This document shows positions 1-7,605 of a stretch of DNA of 20,598 nucleotides, in pieces (position 1 is the stretch's first letter; the number at the start of each line of letters is the position of its first letter). The stretch is from CAZVWW01 sp964631265 (lineage in GTDB: Bacteria > Thermotogota > Thermotogae > MWEM01): NCBI GenBank assembly GCA_964631265.1, contig CAZVWW010000034.1:1-20598 (forward strand). The letters run 5' to 3'. Position numbers and translations under genes: made by a program. The notes under the pieces are model-generated. The model ran no database searches and was not told where the DNA came from. It saw nothing but the letters and a program-made list of their open reading frames with translations.

Positions 1-1155
1 CGTGAAGCTGTCATCTGTCGATGCCTGGAAAACGTAGTGAACCGTATCACCGTCCGGGTCTTCTCCGCCTGTCCAGGCACATGAAAGGGCTCTTCCAAAA
101 ACAATTTCTTCGTATCTACCGAGGGGCTGGGTCACAATGGCCTTCGAGGGTTTTCTGTTTGGTACATCAAAGACCCTGGTCAAGTCTTTACCCTTACTCT
201 GCCCGCCGTCAACTCCGAAGATTCTATAGGTTGTTTCTCCTCTGGTGGCGTGTTTATCGTATAGACTCACGGGGTTCCCGTTTGAGCTGAAACCACGGTA
301 TACAAATGCAAAGTTCCCACTGTCGGACAACTGTTTATGCAGTTCGTAATACATAACATCGGAAGAGTTTTCCACAACGATTTCAAACCCTTTTGCGGCG
401 GTACTCCAACCGTCATCGATGATAACGGGCAGAGTTGGTCTGGCATTGGTTACTTCAAACTGATTGATAGCTTCAAGGTCGGTGGTGTTTCCGAAGAGAT
501 CAACGAGTTTCACAGAGATTGAATACTCCGCCCGTTTGTTGATCTGAAAGGTGAACGTATGGGAATCGGAATATTTGACCATCTCACTCTGCTTGTATTG
601 ATCGTTGCCTTGCATGATGGTCCACTGAACCATGTATTCGCCAATCTGCTGCTCAGAGAGCTGGGAATCATGAATGACGGTGGTCAATGTGACTGCGTCG
701 TTCTTCTGAATATTGCCCCAGGCAATCGACGGTTCGAGACTGACAGAAGGGCTGTCTTTCAGTACAGAAAAAGTATCGCTTGCGCTGTAGGGCTTGTCAC
801 TTGTAGTGGTTATCGTGACTTTTAACGCATACTGGCCGGGCGCCTTGGTGAATGCCGGGCTCAATTTGAGGCCGTCTGCCCCGTTTTTCGTCGTCTTGAA
901 ACTGCCGGCGGGATGATCCTTGTTGACAAAGTCCCATTCAACACTTTTGACCTCGGCATCCTTTGCAAAGACATCACCGACACCTCCGGCACTGCCTGAC
1001 GTCATTTCCACCTCAAAACTGCCGGTTCCACCGAAAGGTATTGAACCTGACGGTCCCTTTATTTCCAATTGCGGTTCTTTCTCCAAAAACAAACACCCTG
1101 TAAAGGTCAAAACAATAATAATAAAAATGAATAAACTCAGTGATGCCTTTTTCAC
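1..1155 (-). CDS. Lipoprotein with Ig/fibronectin-like repeats (partial, 3' end outside window)
   Basis: The frame is open from a GTG start (1153-1155) to the window edge, giving 385 residues without the C-terminus. The N-terminus is a lipoprotein signal peptide: KK near the start, a hydrophobic run, then FTGC with the lipid-accepting cysteine at residue 21. Phe at -3 is less usual than Leu. The mature part is rich in short beta-strand-like stretches, Gly/Pro/Asp turns and repeated segments such as EPSIAWG, NARPTLPVI and NRKPSKA. This suggests tandem Ig-like or fibronectin III-like modules, although I can name no specific family. A GGGGAG ribosome-binding site lies about 10 bases before the GTG. 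The gene begins 3 bases after the stop of the upstream exported protein, so the two are probably translationally coupled. The role is unknown; it is likely a cell-surface or periplasmic protein. Confidence is high that the gene is real and low on function. Confidence 0.85.
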   Translation of the reverse strand, partial: MKKASLSLFIFIIIVLTFTGCLFLEKEPQLEIKGPSGSIPFGGTGSFEVEMTSGSAGGVGDVFAKDAEVKSVEWDFVNKDHPAGSFKTTKNGADGLKLSPAFTKAPGQYALKVTITTTSDKPYSASDTFSVLKDSPSVSLEPSIAWGNIQKNDAVTLTTVIHDSQLSEQQIGEYMVQWTIMQGNDQYKQSEMVKYSDSHTFTFQINKRAEYSISVKLVDLFGNTTDLEAINQFEVTNARPTLPVIIDDGWSTAAKGFEIVVENSSDVMYYELHKQLSDSGNFAFVYRGFSSNGNPVSLYDKHATRGETTYRIFGVDGGQSKGKDLTRVFDVPNRKPSKAIVTQPLGRYEEIVFGRALSCAWTGGEDPDGDTVHYVFQASTDDSFT

Positions 1156-1158
1156 CTT

Positions 1159-1665
1159 CTACCACTCCCCTATCGTAAAACTGCACGTTATTTTAAGTAT
1201 GGGGTAAGCACTGAACTCCCCGTCGAACGTCATGTACTGTCCCATTTTTAACAGGATCGAATAACGTTCATTTTCATAAAAGACTCCCCCGTTAAAGATC
1301 AGCCCGTTGTGTTCAAAAAAAGGGCCTTCATCCACATTATACCCGAATGCACCGGATAATCCAAAAAAAGGGGCCAGATTGCCTTTAAATTTCAACGATA
1401 ACCCCACCATATCAATAATACCAAATTCAGGCCGATATCCCAAATCGTTGTCTATCATAAAATAATCCCCGTGAAAATTCATGTTTACAAACGGTACCGG
1501 CGTTCTGATCTGCTCGATTCCCGCCCCCACTTCAAATTGAACCGATCCGAGGGCTACAGTTGCTATCAATACTGTCAGCAAAAGCAACAGACAGAACTTC
1601 GTCCGAAAAGAACTATTCAGTGTTCTTTTTTTCTTCTTCGTCGTTATCCGTATCCTCTTTTTCAT
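1159..1665 (-). CDS. Small exported beta-rich protein, unknown function
   Basis: The 168-residue frame has a signal peptide: a basic segment, a leucine-rich core around residues 26-40, and a likely cleavage near ALGS. The mature part is about 125 residues, with alternating aromatic and polar residues and many glycines. This fits a small beta-barrel or surface beta-protein; I do not recognise the family. The ATG at 1665 lies inside the end of ftsH (53-base overlap) and lacks a clear ribosome-binding site. A shorter form could start at a CTG codon near 1620, giving NSSFRTKF before the hydrophobic core, which is a more typical signal peptide. The true start is therefore uncertain. The stop is 3 bases before the lipoprotein start, so the pair probably forms an envelope module co-transcribed with ftsH. 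That FtsH handles envelope quality control fits this context, but no direct link is shown. Confidence 0.7.
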   Translation of the reverse strand: MKKRIRITTKKKKRTLNSSFRTKFCLLLLLTVLIATVALGSVQFEVGAGIEQIRTPVPFVNMNFHGDYFMIDNDLGYRPEFGIIDMVGLSLKFKGNLAPFFGLSGAFGYNVDEGPFFEHNGLIFNGGVFYENERYSILLKMGQYMTFDGEFSAYPILKITCSFTIGEW

Positions 1666-3691
1666 CAGGCATTATCACTTCGTGTTCATCATCTTCAAAA
1701 TCCCCTTGTTTATTGCCATCCATGATCTCTTCTGCTTTCTCTTCGTTGCCGTTTTCGTGTGAACTGACTTCTTTTTCAAGTAATTCCCGGAGGTAATCCC
1801 CCTCTATCACTTCTTTCTCAAGCAGAATCTCCGCCAGATGATCCATCTCTTTTTTGTACTTTTTTATGATTTCTAACGCATTTGAATAACATCTGTTCAT
1901 AATGGCCTTGACTTCCTCATCAATCTGGAAAGCGATCTCTTCGCTCGTCTTTGATTTGGATATTTCCTTGCCGAGAAAGACTTCCTCTTCTTCTTTCCCC
2001 CACATAACGGGACCGAGCGAATCGCTCATTCCGAGCTGGCAGACCATCGATCTGACCAGTTTGGTTGCCCGTTCAATGTCATTTGCGGCTCCGGTTGTGA
2101 TCTCCTTGAAGAAGAATTCTTCAGCCGCTCTTCCCGCAAGCATACCTGTAATTCTACTGATCAGTTCATCCTTACTCTGGAGGTACTTGTCTTTTTCGGG
2201 AAGTTGAAGTGTGTAACCAAGTGCCGCATTACCGCGGGGGATAATCGATACCCTGTGGACCGGCATATTGTCTTTCAAGACGGTGGGAATAATGGCATGA
2301 CCGAGTTCGTGATAGGCGATGATCTTTTTTTCCTCATCACTAAGAATCCGGCTCTTTCTCTCAGGACCGGCGACAACCCTGTCAATAGCCTCTTCCATAT
2401 CATCCATTGTTATCTCCTCGCGGTTGTTTCTGATAGCGAGTAGGGAAGCCTCGTTAACGAGATTTTCAAGATCAGCCCCTACGAAACCCGGAGTTCGCTT
2501 CGCCAAAACGGATACGTCTATATCCTCTGCCAGAGGTCTTTTTTTCACATATATCTTGAGAATATCTTCTCTTCCCTTAATATCCGGCGGATCGACCATG
2601 ACTTTCCTGTCAAATCGTCCCGGTCTCAACAACGCCTTGTCGAGGATATCGGGCCTGTTTGTGGCAGCCATGACGATGACACCCTCGTTTGGCTCAAAAC
2701 CGTCCATTTCAACCAGTATTTGATTAAGGGTCTGTTCTCTTTCATCGTGGCCCCCGCCGAGCCCGGCTCCTCTATGTCTTCCAACGGCATCAATCTCATC
2801 AATGAAGATAACGGCGGGACTGGAAGCCTTGGCCTGAGAAAAAAGGTCTCTGACCCTCGAAGCGCCAACCCCCACAAAGAGCTCGACAAAATCCGAACCG
2901 CTCATGTGGTAAAACGGGACATCCGCTTCTCCGGCAACAGCTCTCGAAAGCAGTGTTTTACCCGTTCCCGGAGGACCTACAAGGATAACACCGGTCGGCA
3001 TCCTGGCCCTCATCTTTTTAAATTTCTGGGGGTTCTTAAGGAACATAACAACCTCTTTTAAATCTTCTATTGCCTCATCAAGCCCGGCGACTTCATCAAA
3101 CGTAACCTTTTTTTTGTTCTTCTGCATTTTCTTGGCGGGACTCTTTGTGAATGAAAAGGCTTGATTGCCCTTGCCGGATACTGAACGCATCATACTGAAA
3201 AAGATGAATATGAAGAGCAGCAACGGGACAACGTTCAGTAGGATCATCCACCACATATCTCCGGATGTGTGTTTCGCCTTTACCCTGACGCCCTTGTTCA
3301 TCAATTCATCCACAAGGTCGGCATCATTCATTATCCATGGGGCGTAGACCTCGTAAACGGTATCCTGAAAGCTCCCGCCGGTCTTGAAGGTAATATTACC
3401 GGTATCCTCAATCACCACTTCGTTGACTTTTCCATCATTGACCATTGACCAGAAGGTCGTGAAATCAACCACCTGTGTCTGATTCATCATAGGTCCCTGA
3501 TAAGCCATGGCTATCAGGATTATCACAACAACGATGCCTATTAGCAGTAATAGTTGATTATTGGGTCCTCTGGGTGGTTTGTTGTTTTTGTTGAATGAAA
3601 ATCTGGGGTCCTTCTTTCTCCTGTTGGGATCGTTGTTCCCACTGTCAAAGGAGGATAAGAAGAACGTCTTGTCCGTGAATTTCTTTTGCAA
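1613..3691 (-). CDS. ftsH: ATP-dependent zinc metalloprotease FtsH
   Basis: This is a membrane-anchored AAA+ protease that extracts and degrades misfolded or regulated membrane and cytosolic proteins as a hexamer. The 692 residues show a basic, Asn-rich N-terminus, a first transmembrane helix at about 46-64, a small extracytoplasmic domain at about 70-146 and a second helix at about 148-167. Then come Walker A GPPGTGKT (239-246), Walker B IFIDEID (295-301), the arginine-finger segment LRPGRFDR (355-362) and the zinc site HELGH (461-465), with D538 as the likely third ligand. The family usually has HEAGH; Leu still fits HExxH. The last roughly 60 residues are strongly acidic. The start is taken as TTG at 3689-3691, since no ATG or GTG occurs before the first helix. 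The gene lies 29 bases after tilS. The tilS-ftsH order matches my memory of Thermotoga maritima. Confidence 0.97.
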   Translation of the reverse strand: MQKKFTDKTFFLSSFDSGNNDPNRRKKDPRFSFNKNNKPPRGPNNQLLLLIGIVVVIILIAMAYQGPMMNQTQVVDFTTFWSMVNDGKVNEVVIEDTGNITFKTGGSFQDTVYEVYAPWIMNDADLVDELMNKGVRVKAKHTSGDMWWMILLNVVPLLLFIFIFFSMMRSVSGKGNQAFSFTKSPAKKMQKNKKKVTFDEVAGLDEAIEDLKEVVMFLKNPQKFKKMRARMPTGVILVGPPGTGKTLLSRAVAGEADVPFYHMSGSDFVELFVGVGASRVRDLFSQAKASSPAVIFIDEIDAVGRHRGAGLGGGHDEREQTLNQILVEMDGFEPNEGVIVMAATNRPDILDKALLRPGRFDRKVMVDPPDIKGREDILKIYVKKRPLAEDIDVSVLAKRTPGFVGADLENLVNEASLLAIRNNREEITMDDMEEAIDRVVAGPERKSRILSDEEKKIIAYHELGHAIIPTVLKDNMPVHRVSIIPRGNAALGYTLQLPEKDKYLQSKDELISRITGMLAGRAAEEFFFKEITTGAANDIERATKLVRSMVCQLGMSDSLGPVMWGKEEEEVFLGKEISKSKTSEEIAFQIDEEVKAIMNRCYSNALEIIKKYKKEMDHLAEILLEKEVIEGDYLRELLEKEVSSHENGNEEKAEEIMDGNKQGDFEDDEHEVIMPDEKEDTDNDEEEKKNTE

Positions 3692-3720
3692 ATCGGTGCG
3701 GTCTCAACCGCTCCCTCCCT
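3692..3720 (-). promoter_or_regulatory. ftsH ribosome-binding site separated from the TTG start by a hairpin
   Basis: On the minus strand the tilS stop is followed directly by a strong Shine-Dalgarno run AGGGAGGGA (3712-3720). Next comes a perfect inverted repeat GCGGT-TGAG-ACCGC (3698-3711), then ACCGAT, then the ftsH TTG start. Linear spacing from Shine-Dalgarno to start is 20 bases, too long for normal initiation. If the hairpin folds, the effective spacing becomes 6 bases. The repeat is seen directly; its role in bringing the two sites together is inference. Confidence 0.55.
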
Positions 3721-5202
3721 TCAATTATTATTAAGCGTATCATTTCTATTGATGATACTGAATTTAAGGATTGTGCTGCTCCCTGCCGTTATCTTGTAAT
3801 CTTCTGATATTCTGCTGCCAACACACCAGATTATATCATGTTTTGCATCTTCGACAACCAAAGTCTTTCTTTTTTGACGTTTTGAGATCCCGCAATCGGT
3901 CAGGAATCTTGAGAGTCGCTTATTATTCTTCATTCCCAATGGCTTAAAACGGTCTCCTGTTCGCCAGTATCGAACCTTTAACGGGAAATCAATCTTTTCA
4001 AAATCCAAATAGGCGATTGTTTCATCTTTTTGGTCTTTTTTACTAATGTCATCTTTCAACGTTGTGATTTTTAATAACAACTCTACACTATCAAACGGTA
4101 AAGCAAACCTCATTTCTTGTTTGTCATCTTCTCTCATTTTATCATGAATGGACGGATTTATGAGAAAAGAATCCCGGTTTTCTTCAAGAAAGGGTTTCTC
4201 TCTCTTCTCAAAACCAATCTCTTCCCCGGATGAAAAGAATCTTATCTGCTCAGAGAGAACAATCTCAAAGTCCCCGCCACCCTTCATTCTTTCAAGGATC
4301 CGTCCGGTTTTTTCCGAATCGATACCGGAAGTGGTAGACAACCATCTTTGATATAGCCGGATTAAAAACTCTCCCCGTATATCCGGTTCAAGTCCCCGGT
4401 AAATCGCTTTGTCAAGGAGGACACGATCCTTTGAAAACCGGCATTTTTCATAATAATCTTTCATCAAAAATTCGAGCAGTTCATCCGCATTGACCAAATT
4501 CTTCTGATCTCTTTGCAGTATTTCGGGGACCCGGTTTCCGAATCTCTCCCTTAAAAAGGGGATTAATTCAATCCTGATCAAATTTCTCAGGTATTTTGTG
4601 TCTCTGTTTGTCACATCCGTGAAGAATTTTATCCGGTGCATTGCGGCGTACTCTTCGATCTCAGCTTTCGGGAATGACAGAAGCGGCCTGAGAACTCTTC
4701 CCCGTTTCTTTCTCAGAGTGTTCAACCCGTTGAGCCCGGTCCCTTTCAACAGCCTCATGAAAAATGTCTCGATGAGATCATCCCTGTGATGAGCGGTTAC
4801 AATGTACGCCGCCCGGCTCTCCTCTAAAATCTTCCTTAGAAAGATCTGACGCTCCTCCCTGGCAATTTGCTCCAGGCTCTTCCGGGCACCAGATGCCTGC
4901 TTCAATTCCGGTATATTTTTTGAATCACCGTAGAAGGGTATGGAGCGGGAGGCACACAAAGTGGCAATGTACGATTGTTCTGATTTAGACGCTTTTCTGA
5001 TCATGTGGTCAAGATTTGCTACACTGAAATCCATTTTGAGTCTTTCCCGAAGCCGATTGAAGAGATGGAACATCACCATCGAGTCAACACCGCCGGAAAC
5101 CGCGAGCACGAATCTCCTGTCGCTCTCATGGAATCCGTTAATAAAAGAAAAAAGGTCCTCGAGGAACCTTTTTTCAACGAATGATTTTCCGTTATTGCTC
5201 AT
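3721..5202 (-). CDS. tilS: tRNA(Ile)-lysidine synthase TilS
   Basis: TilS attaches lysine to C34 of the CAU-anticodon tRNA-Ile using ATP, changing both its codon reading (AUA) and its charging. It is normally essential. The 493 residues start with the PP-loop motif SGGVDS (36-41), followed by NLDHMIRK and TAHHRDD, typical of the catalytic N-terminal domain, and VLRPLL near 170. The C-terminal part (WRTGDRF, RLSRFLTDCGISKRQK, WCVGSRIS) matches the TilS C-terminal domain, so this is the full-length form. The ATG at 5200-5202 has a GGGGG-type ribosome-binding site four bases upstream. It begins only 13 bases after the tRNA-Thr 3' end, with no promoter room between, so it is almost certainly co-transcribed with that tRNA. 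ftsH follows 29 bases downstream. Confidence 0.96.
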   Translation of the reverse strand: MSNNGKSFVEKRFLEDLFSFINGFHESDRRFVLAVSGGVDSMVMFHLFNRLRERLKMDFSVANLDHMIRKASKSEQSYIATLCASRSIPFYGDSKNIPELKQASGARKSLEQIAREERQIFLRKILEESRAAYIVTAHHRDDLIETFFMRLLKGTGLNGLNTLRKKRGRVLRPLLSFPKAEIEEYAAMHRIKFFTDVTNRDTKYLRNLIRIELIPFLRERFGNRVPEILQRDQKNLVNADELLEFLMKDYYEKCRFSKDRVLLDKAIYRGLEPDIRGEFLIRLYQRWLSTTSGIDSEKTGRILERMKGGGDFEIVLSEQIRFFSSGEEIGFEKREKPFLEENRDSFLINPSIHDKMREDDKQEMRFALPFDSVELLLKITTLKDDISKKDQKDETIAYLDFEKIDFPLKVRYWRTGDRFKPLGMKNNKRLSRFLTDCGISKRQKRKTLVVEDAKHDIIWCVGSRISEDYKITAGSSTILKFSIINRNDTLNNN

Positions 5203-5215
5203 TTAAAACCCCCAA

Positions 5216-5292
5216 TGGAGCCAGCGATAGGATTCGAACCTACGACCTGCTCATTACGAATGAGCCGCTCCGGCCGACTGAGCTACGCTGGC
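5216..5292 (-). tRNA. tRNA-Thr (anticodon CGU)
   Basis: On the minus strand a full cloverleaf can be drawn. The acceptor stem is GCCAGCG/CGCTGGC, the D-stem GCTC/GAGC, and the anticodon arm GCTCA-TTCGTAA-TGAGC with anticodon CGT. The T-arm is GTAGG-TTCGAAT-CCTAT, the discriminator is T, and the CCA end is encoded. Anticodon CGU reads ACG (Thr). The tRNA is 77 nt including CCA. It is the first gene of the unit leading into tilS and ftsH, about 12 bases after the expected transcription start of the promoter at 5311-5339. Confidence 0.97.
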
Positions 5293-5310
5293 TCTCATAC
5301 AAGCCTTTTC

Positions 5311-5339
5311 ATTTTACCAGAAAAGTAATCAGTTTTCAA
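5311..5339 (-). promoter_or_regulatory. Sigma-70 promoter for the tRNA-Thr/tilS/ftsH unit
   Basis: On the minus strand TTGAAA (5334-5339) and TAAAAT (5311-5316) are separated by exactly 17 bases, close to the TTGACA/TATAAT consensus. The predicted start near 5304 gives a leader of about 12 nt before the tRNA. The -35 box ends one base from the first NrdR-like box (5341-5354), so a factor bound there could affect this promoter too. Confidence 0.8.
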
Positions 5340-5340
5340 G

Positions 5341-5386
5341 CACAATTGGTTGTGTTTTGTTTGACATCATACACAATATATAGTAT
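5341..5386 (+). promoter_or_regulatory. Tandem NrdR-like boxes at the nrdD promoter
   Basis: Box 1 is the inverted repeat CACAA-TTGG-TTGTG (5341-5354). Box 2 is ACACAATATATAGTAT (5371-5386), an imperfect palindrome of the same type. Their centres are 31 bp apart, about three helical turns, which is the known arrangement for NrdR, the ATP/dATP-sensing repressor of ribonucleotide reductase genes. Box 2 covers the spacer and the start of the -10 element, and box 1 lies just upstream of the -35, so binding should repress. The nrdR gene itself is not in the window. Assignment rests on motif, spacing and the downstream nrdD. Confidence 0.75.
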
Positions 5387-5389
5387 AAT
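5361..5389 (+). promoter_or_regulatory. Consensus sigma-70 promoter of nrdD
   Basis: A perfect TTGACA (5361-5366) and a perfect TATAAT (5384-5389) are separated by 17 bases. Transcription should start near 5396, giving a leader of about 38 nt before the nrdD ATG. Such a strong core promoter makes sense if the overlapping NrdR-like boxes normally hold it down. Confidence 0.92.
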
Positions 5390-5433
5390 AACCCGTGAGA
5401 ATGAGAAAATGACATCTGAAGGGGGCAACAGAA

Positions 5434-7605
5434 ATGAAAAAAGGCTTACTCGGACTGAAAAAGAGAGACGGTAAGATTGTTGATTTTAATATTGACAAGA
5501 TCCAGGAAGCGATAGAAAAGGCCTTTAAGGCAACAGAATCAAATTATAACGAAGACATTTTGCAACTTCTCGCACTTCGTTCTGTATCAAGATTTCAGGA
5601 AAAGATGGAGAACAACGTCGTTGATATAGAGGATGTTCAGGATTCGGTGGAAAAGGTTCTTGAGGAATCCGGCTTTACAGATGTGGCAAAGGCCTACATC
5701 ATTTACAGGAAACAACATCAGAATTTGAGAGAGCTCACGAAGGACATGCTGAACTTCTCAACCACTGTGAACGACTATCTGAATCAGGATGACTGGCGGG
5801 TTAAAGAGAACAGTACAGTCTCCTATTCGATAGGGGGGCTGATTCTCCACAACAGCGGGACGATTGTGGCAAACTACTGGTTGAACGAGCTGTATGATGA
5901 GGAGATTGCAAAGGCACATAAGAATGGAGACCTTCACATACACGATCTATCCATGCTTTCGGGATATTGCGCCGGCTGGAGTCTCAAGCAGCTGATCGAA
6001 AAGGGTCTGGGTGGTGTAACCGGGAAGATAACAAGTGCACCGGCAAAGCATTTATCAACCCTCTCCAATCAGATGGTTAATTTCCTGGGGGTTCTCCAGA
6101 ATGAATGGGCAGGTGCGCAGGCGTTCAGTTCCTTTGATACCTATCTGGCACCCTTTGTCAAGGCGGATAATCTCGAATACCGGGAGGTGAAGCAGGCCAT
6201 TCAGTCATTTGTCTTCGGGGTCAACACACCCAGTAGATGGGGGACACAATCGCCTTTCTCGAATATTACACTCGACTGGATTGTCCCGAATGACCTGAAG
6301 TCCCAGCCTGCAATCGTCGGCGGAAAGCCGCAGGATTTTTCCTACGGGGACTGTCAGGACGAGATGGATATGATCAACCGGGCGTTTATCGAAGTGATGC
6401 TCGAAGGTGATTATGCCGGAAGAGGATTCCAGTATCCGATACCGACGTACAACATTACATCTGATTTTGACTGGGACAACGAGAATGTAGAACGACTCTT
6501 TGAGATGACGGCCAAATACGGCACACCTTATTTCCAAAACTTCGTCAATTCTGATCTGAATCCCGGTGATGTCAGGAGCATGTGCTGCCGCCTTCAACTT
6601 GACAAAAGAGAATTACGCCACCGGGGGGGCGGGCTTTTTGGTTCAGATGAATTTACCGGTTCGATAGGTGTCGTAACCCTTAATATGCCAAGACTTGCCT
6701 ACATTAGCAAAGACCGGGAGGCGTTTTTCAACCGTCTCGAACACTTCATGGAGATTGCCAAGAGGAGTCTGGAGATAAAGAGAAAGATTATTGAGAGGCT
6801 CAATGATGCCGGTTTATACCCTTACACAAAGCATTATCTACAGGATTTTAACAATCACTTTTCAACCATCGGCCTTGTCGGCATGAACGAAGCCTGTCAA
6901 AACGCCTCATGGGTTGGGGATACCATAGACAGTGAAAGCGGCTTTGAATTTTCAAAGGATGTCCTCGAAAGGATGAGGGCCAAACTGGCGGACTTTCAGG
7001 AAGAGACGGGGAATCTCTACAATCTCGAGGCAACACCGGCTGAATCAACATCCTACCGGCTTGCAAAACATGACAAAGAAAAATTCCCGGCAATACGCAC
7101 AGCAGGTGAGGATACCCCTTATTACACCAATTCGACGCATCTGCCGGTGGATTATACCCGGGACATGTTCGAGGCACTGGATGTTCAGGAAGAGCTCCAA
7201 ACCAAGTATACCGGCGGGACGGTTTTCCATACATTCCTCGGAGAGAGGATTCAGGACTGGCAGACAGCACGCGAGCTTGTCAGAAAGATAGCCCGTCACT
7301 ACAGAATACCGTATTTCACCCTGTCCCCCACCTATTCAATCTGCCCCGACCACGGCTATATAACGGGAGAGGTGTACAGTTGTCCCGAATGCGGGAAACC
7401 CACTGAGACTTATTCCAGAATAACAGGTTATTACAGGCCGGTTCAGCACTGGAACAACGGCAAGCAGGAGGAGTTTAAATCAAGAAAGACATATGGTCTT
7501 GAAGAAGGTGAGACCGATGAAGTTCGCGGGTTGGGAGAAACTGAGTCTGACCGATTACCCGGAGAAGATGGCGACAACACTGTTCACATCCGGGTGCAAC
7601 TTTGA
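5434..7605 (+). CDS. nrdD: Anaerobic (class III) ribonucleoside-triphosphate reductase NrdD
   Basis: NrdD reduces NTPs to dNTPs for DNA synthesis using an oxygen-sensitive glycyl radical. In the 723 residues, 5-95 form an ATP-cone (KKRDGKIVDFNIDKI onward), the allosteric site. HIHDL (168-172) and RSMCCRLQ (381-388, candidate thiyl-radical cysteine) lie in the catalytic core. Zinc ligands are probably C637, H640, C650 and C653, and RITGY (662-666) places the radical at Gly665. The ATG at 5434 is preceded by GAAGGGGG. Family members usually end about 30 residues after the radical glycine; here 58 follow. The extra tail from about residue 690 is encoded by DNA that also encodes the start of nrdG. 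It may be a real extension or the result of a lost stop. Predicted regulation is by NrdR. Confidence 0.97.
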   Translation: MKKGLLGLKKRDGKIVDFNIDKIQEAIEKAFKATESNYNEDILQLLALRSVSRFQEKMENNVVDIEDVQDSVEKVLEESGFTDVAKAYIIYRKQHQNLRELTKDMLNFSTTVNDYLNQDDWRVKENSTVSYSIGGLILHNSGTIVANYWLNELYDEEIAKAHKNGDLHIHDLSMLSGYCAGWSLKQLIEKGLGGVTGKITSAPAKHLSTLSNQMVNFLGVLQNEWAGAQAFSSFDTYLAPFVKADNLEYREVKQAIQSFVFGVNTPSRWGTQSPFSNITLDWIVPNDLKSQPAIVGGKPQDFSYGDCQDEMDMINRAFIEVMLEGDYAGRGFQYPIPTYNITSDFDWDNENVERLFEMTAKYGTPYFQNFVNSDLNPGDVRSMCCRLQLDKRELRHRGGGLFGSDEFTGSIGVVTLNMPRLAYISKDREAFFNRLEHFMEIAKRSLEIKRKIIERLNDAGLYPYTKHYLQDFNNHFSTIGLVGMNEACQNASWVGDTIDSESGFEFSKDVLERMRAKLADFQEETGNLYNLEATPAESTSYRLAKHDKEKFPAIRTAGEDTPYYTNSTHLPVDYTRDMFEALDVQEELQTKYTGGTVFHTFLGERIQDWQTARELVRKIARHYRIPYFTLSPTYSICPDHGYITGEVYSCPECGKPTETYSRITGYYRPVQHWNNGKQEEFKSRKTYGLEEGETDEVRGLGETESDRLPGEDGDNTVHIRVQL

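Noticed and set aside
559..825. Plus-strand frames within the lipoprotein region (also 21-290, 337-522, 920-1207)
   Set aside because: The opposite strand holds a continuous 385-codon frame with a lipoprotein signal; these are shadows of it.
5181..5474. Plus-strand frame containing ASDRIRTYDLL
   Set aside because: It is the reverse complement of the tRNA-Thr gene, a well-known false protein, and runs through the promoters and NrdR-like boxes into nrdD.
7493..7516. Earlier ATG for nrdG
   Set aside because: It adds eight residues not typical of the family, while a good ribosome-binding site precedes the ATG at 7517.
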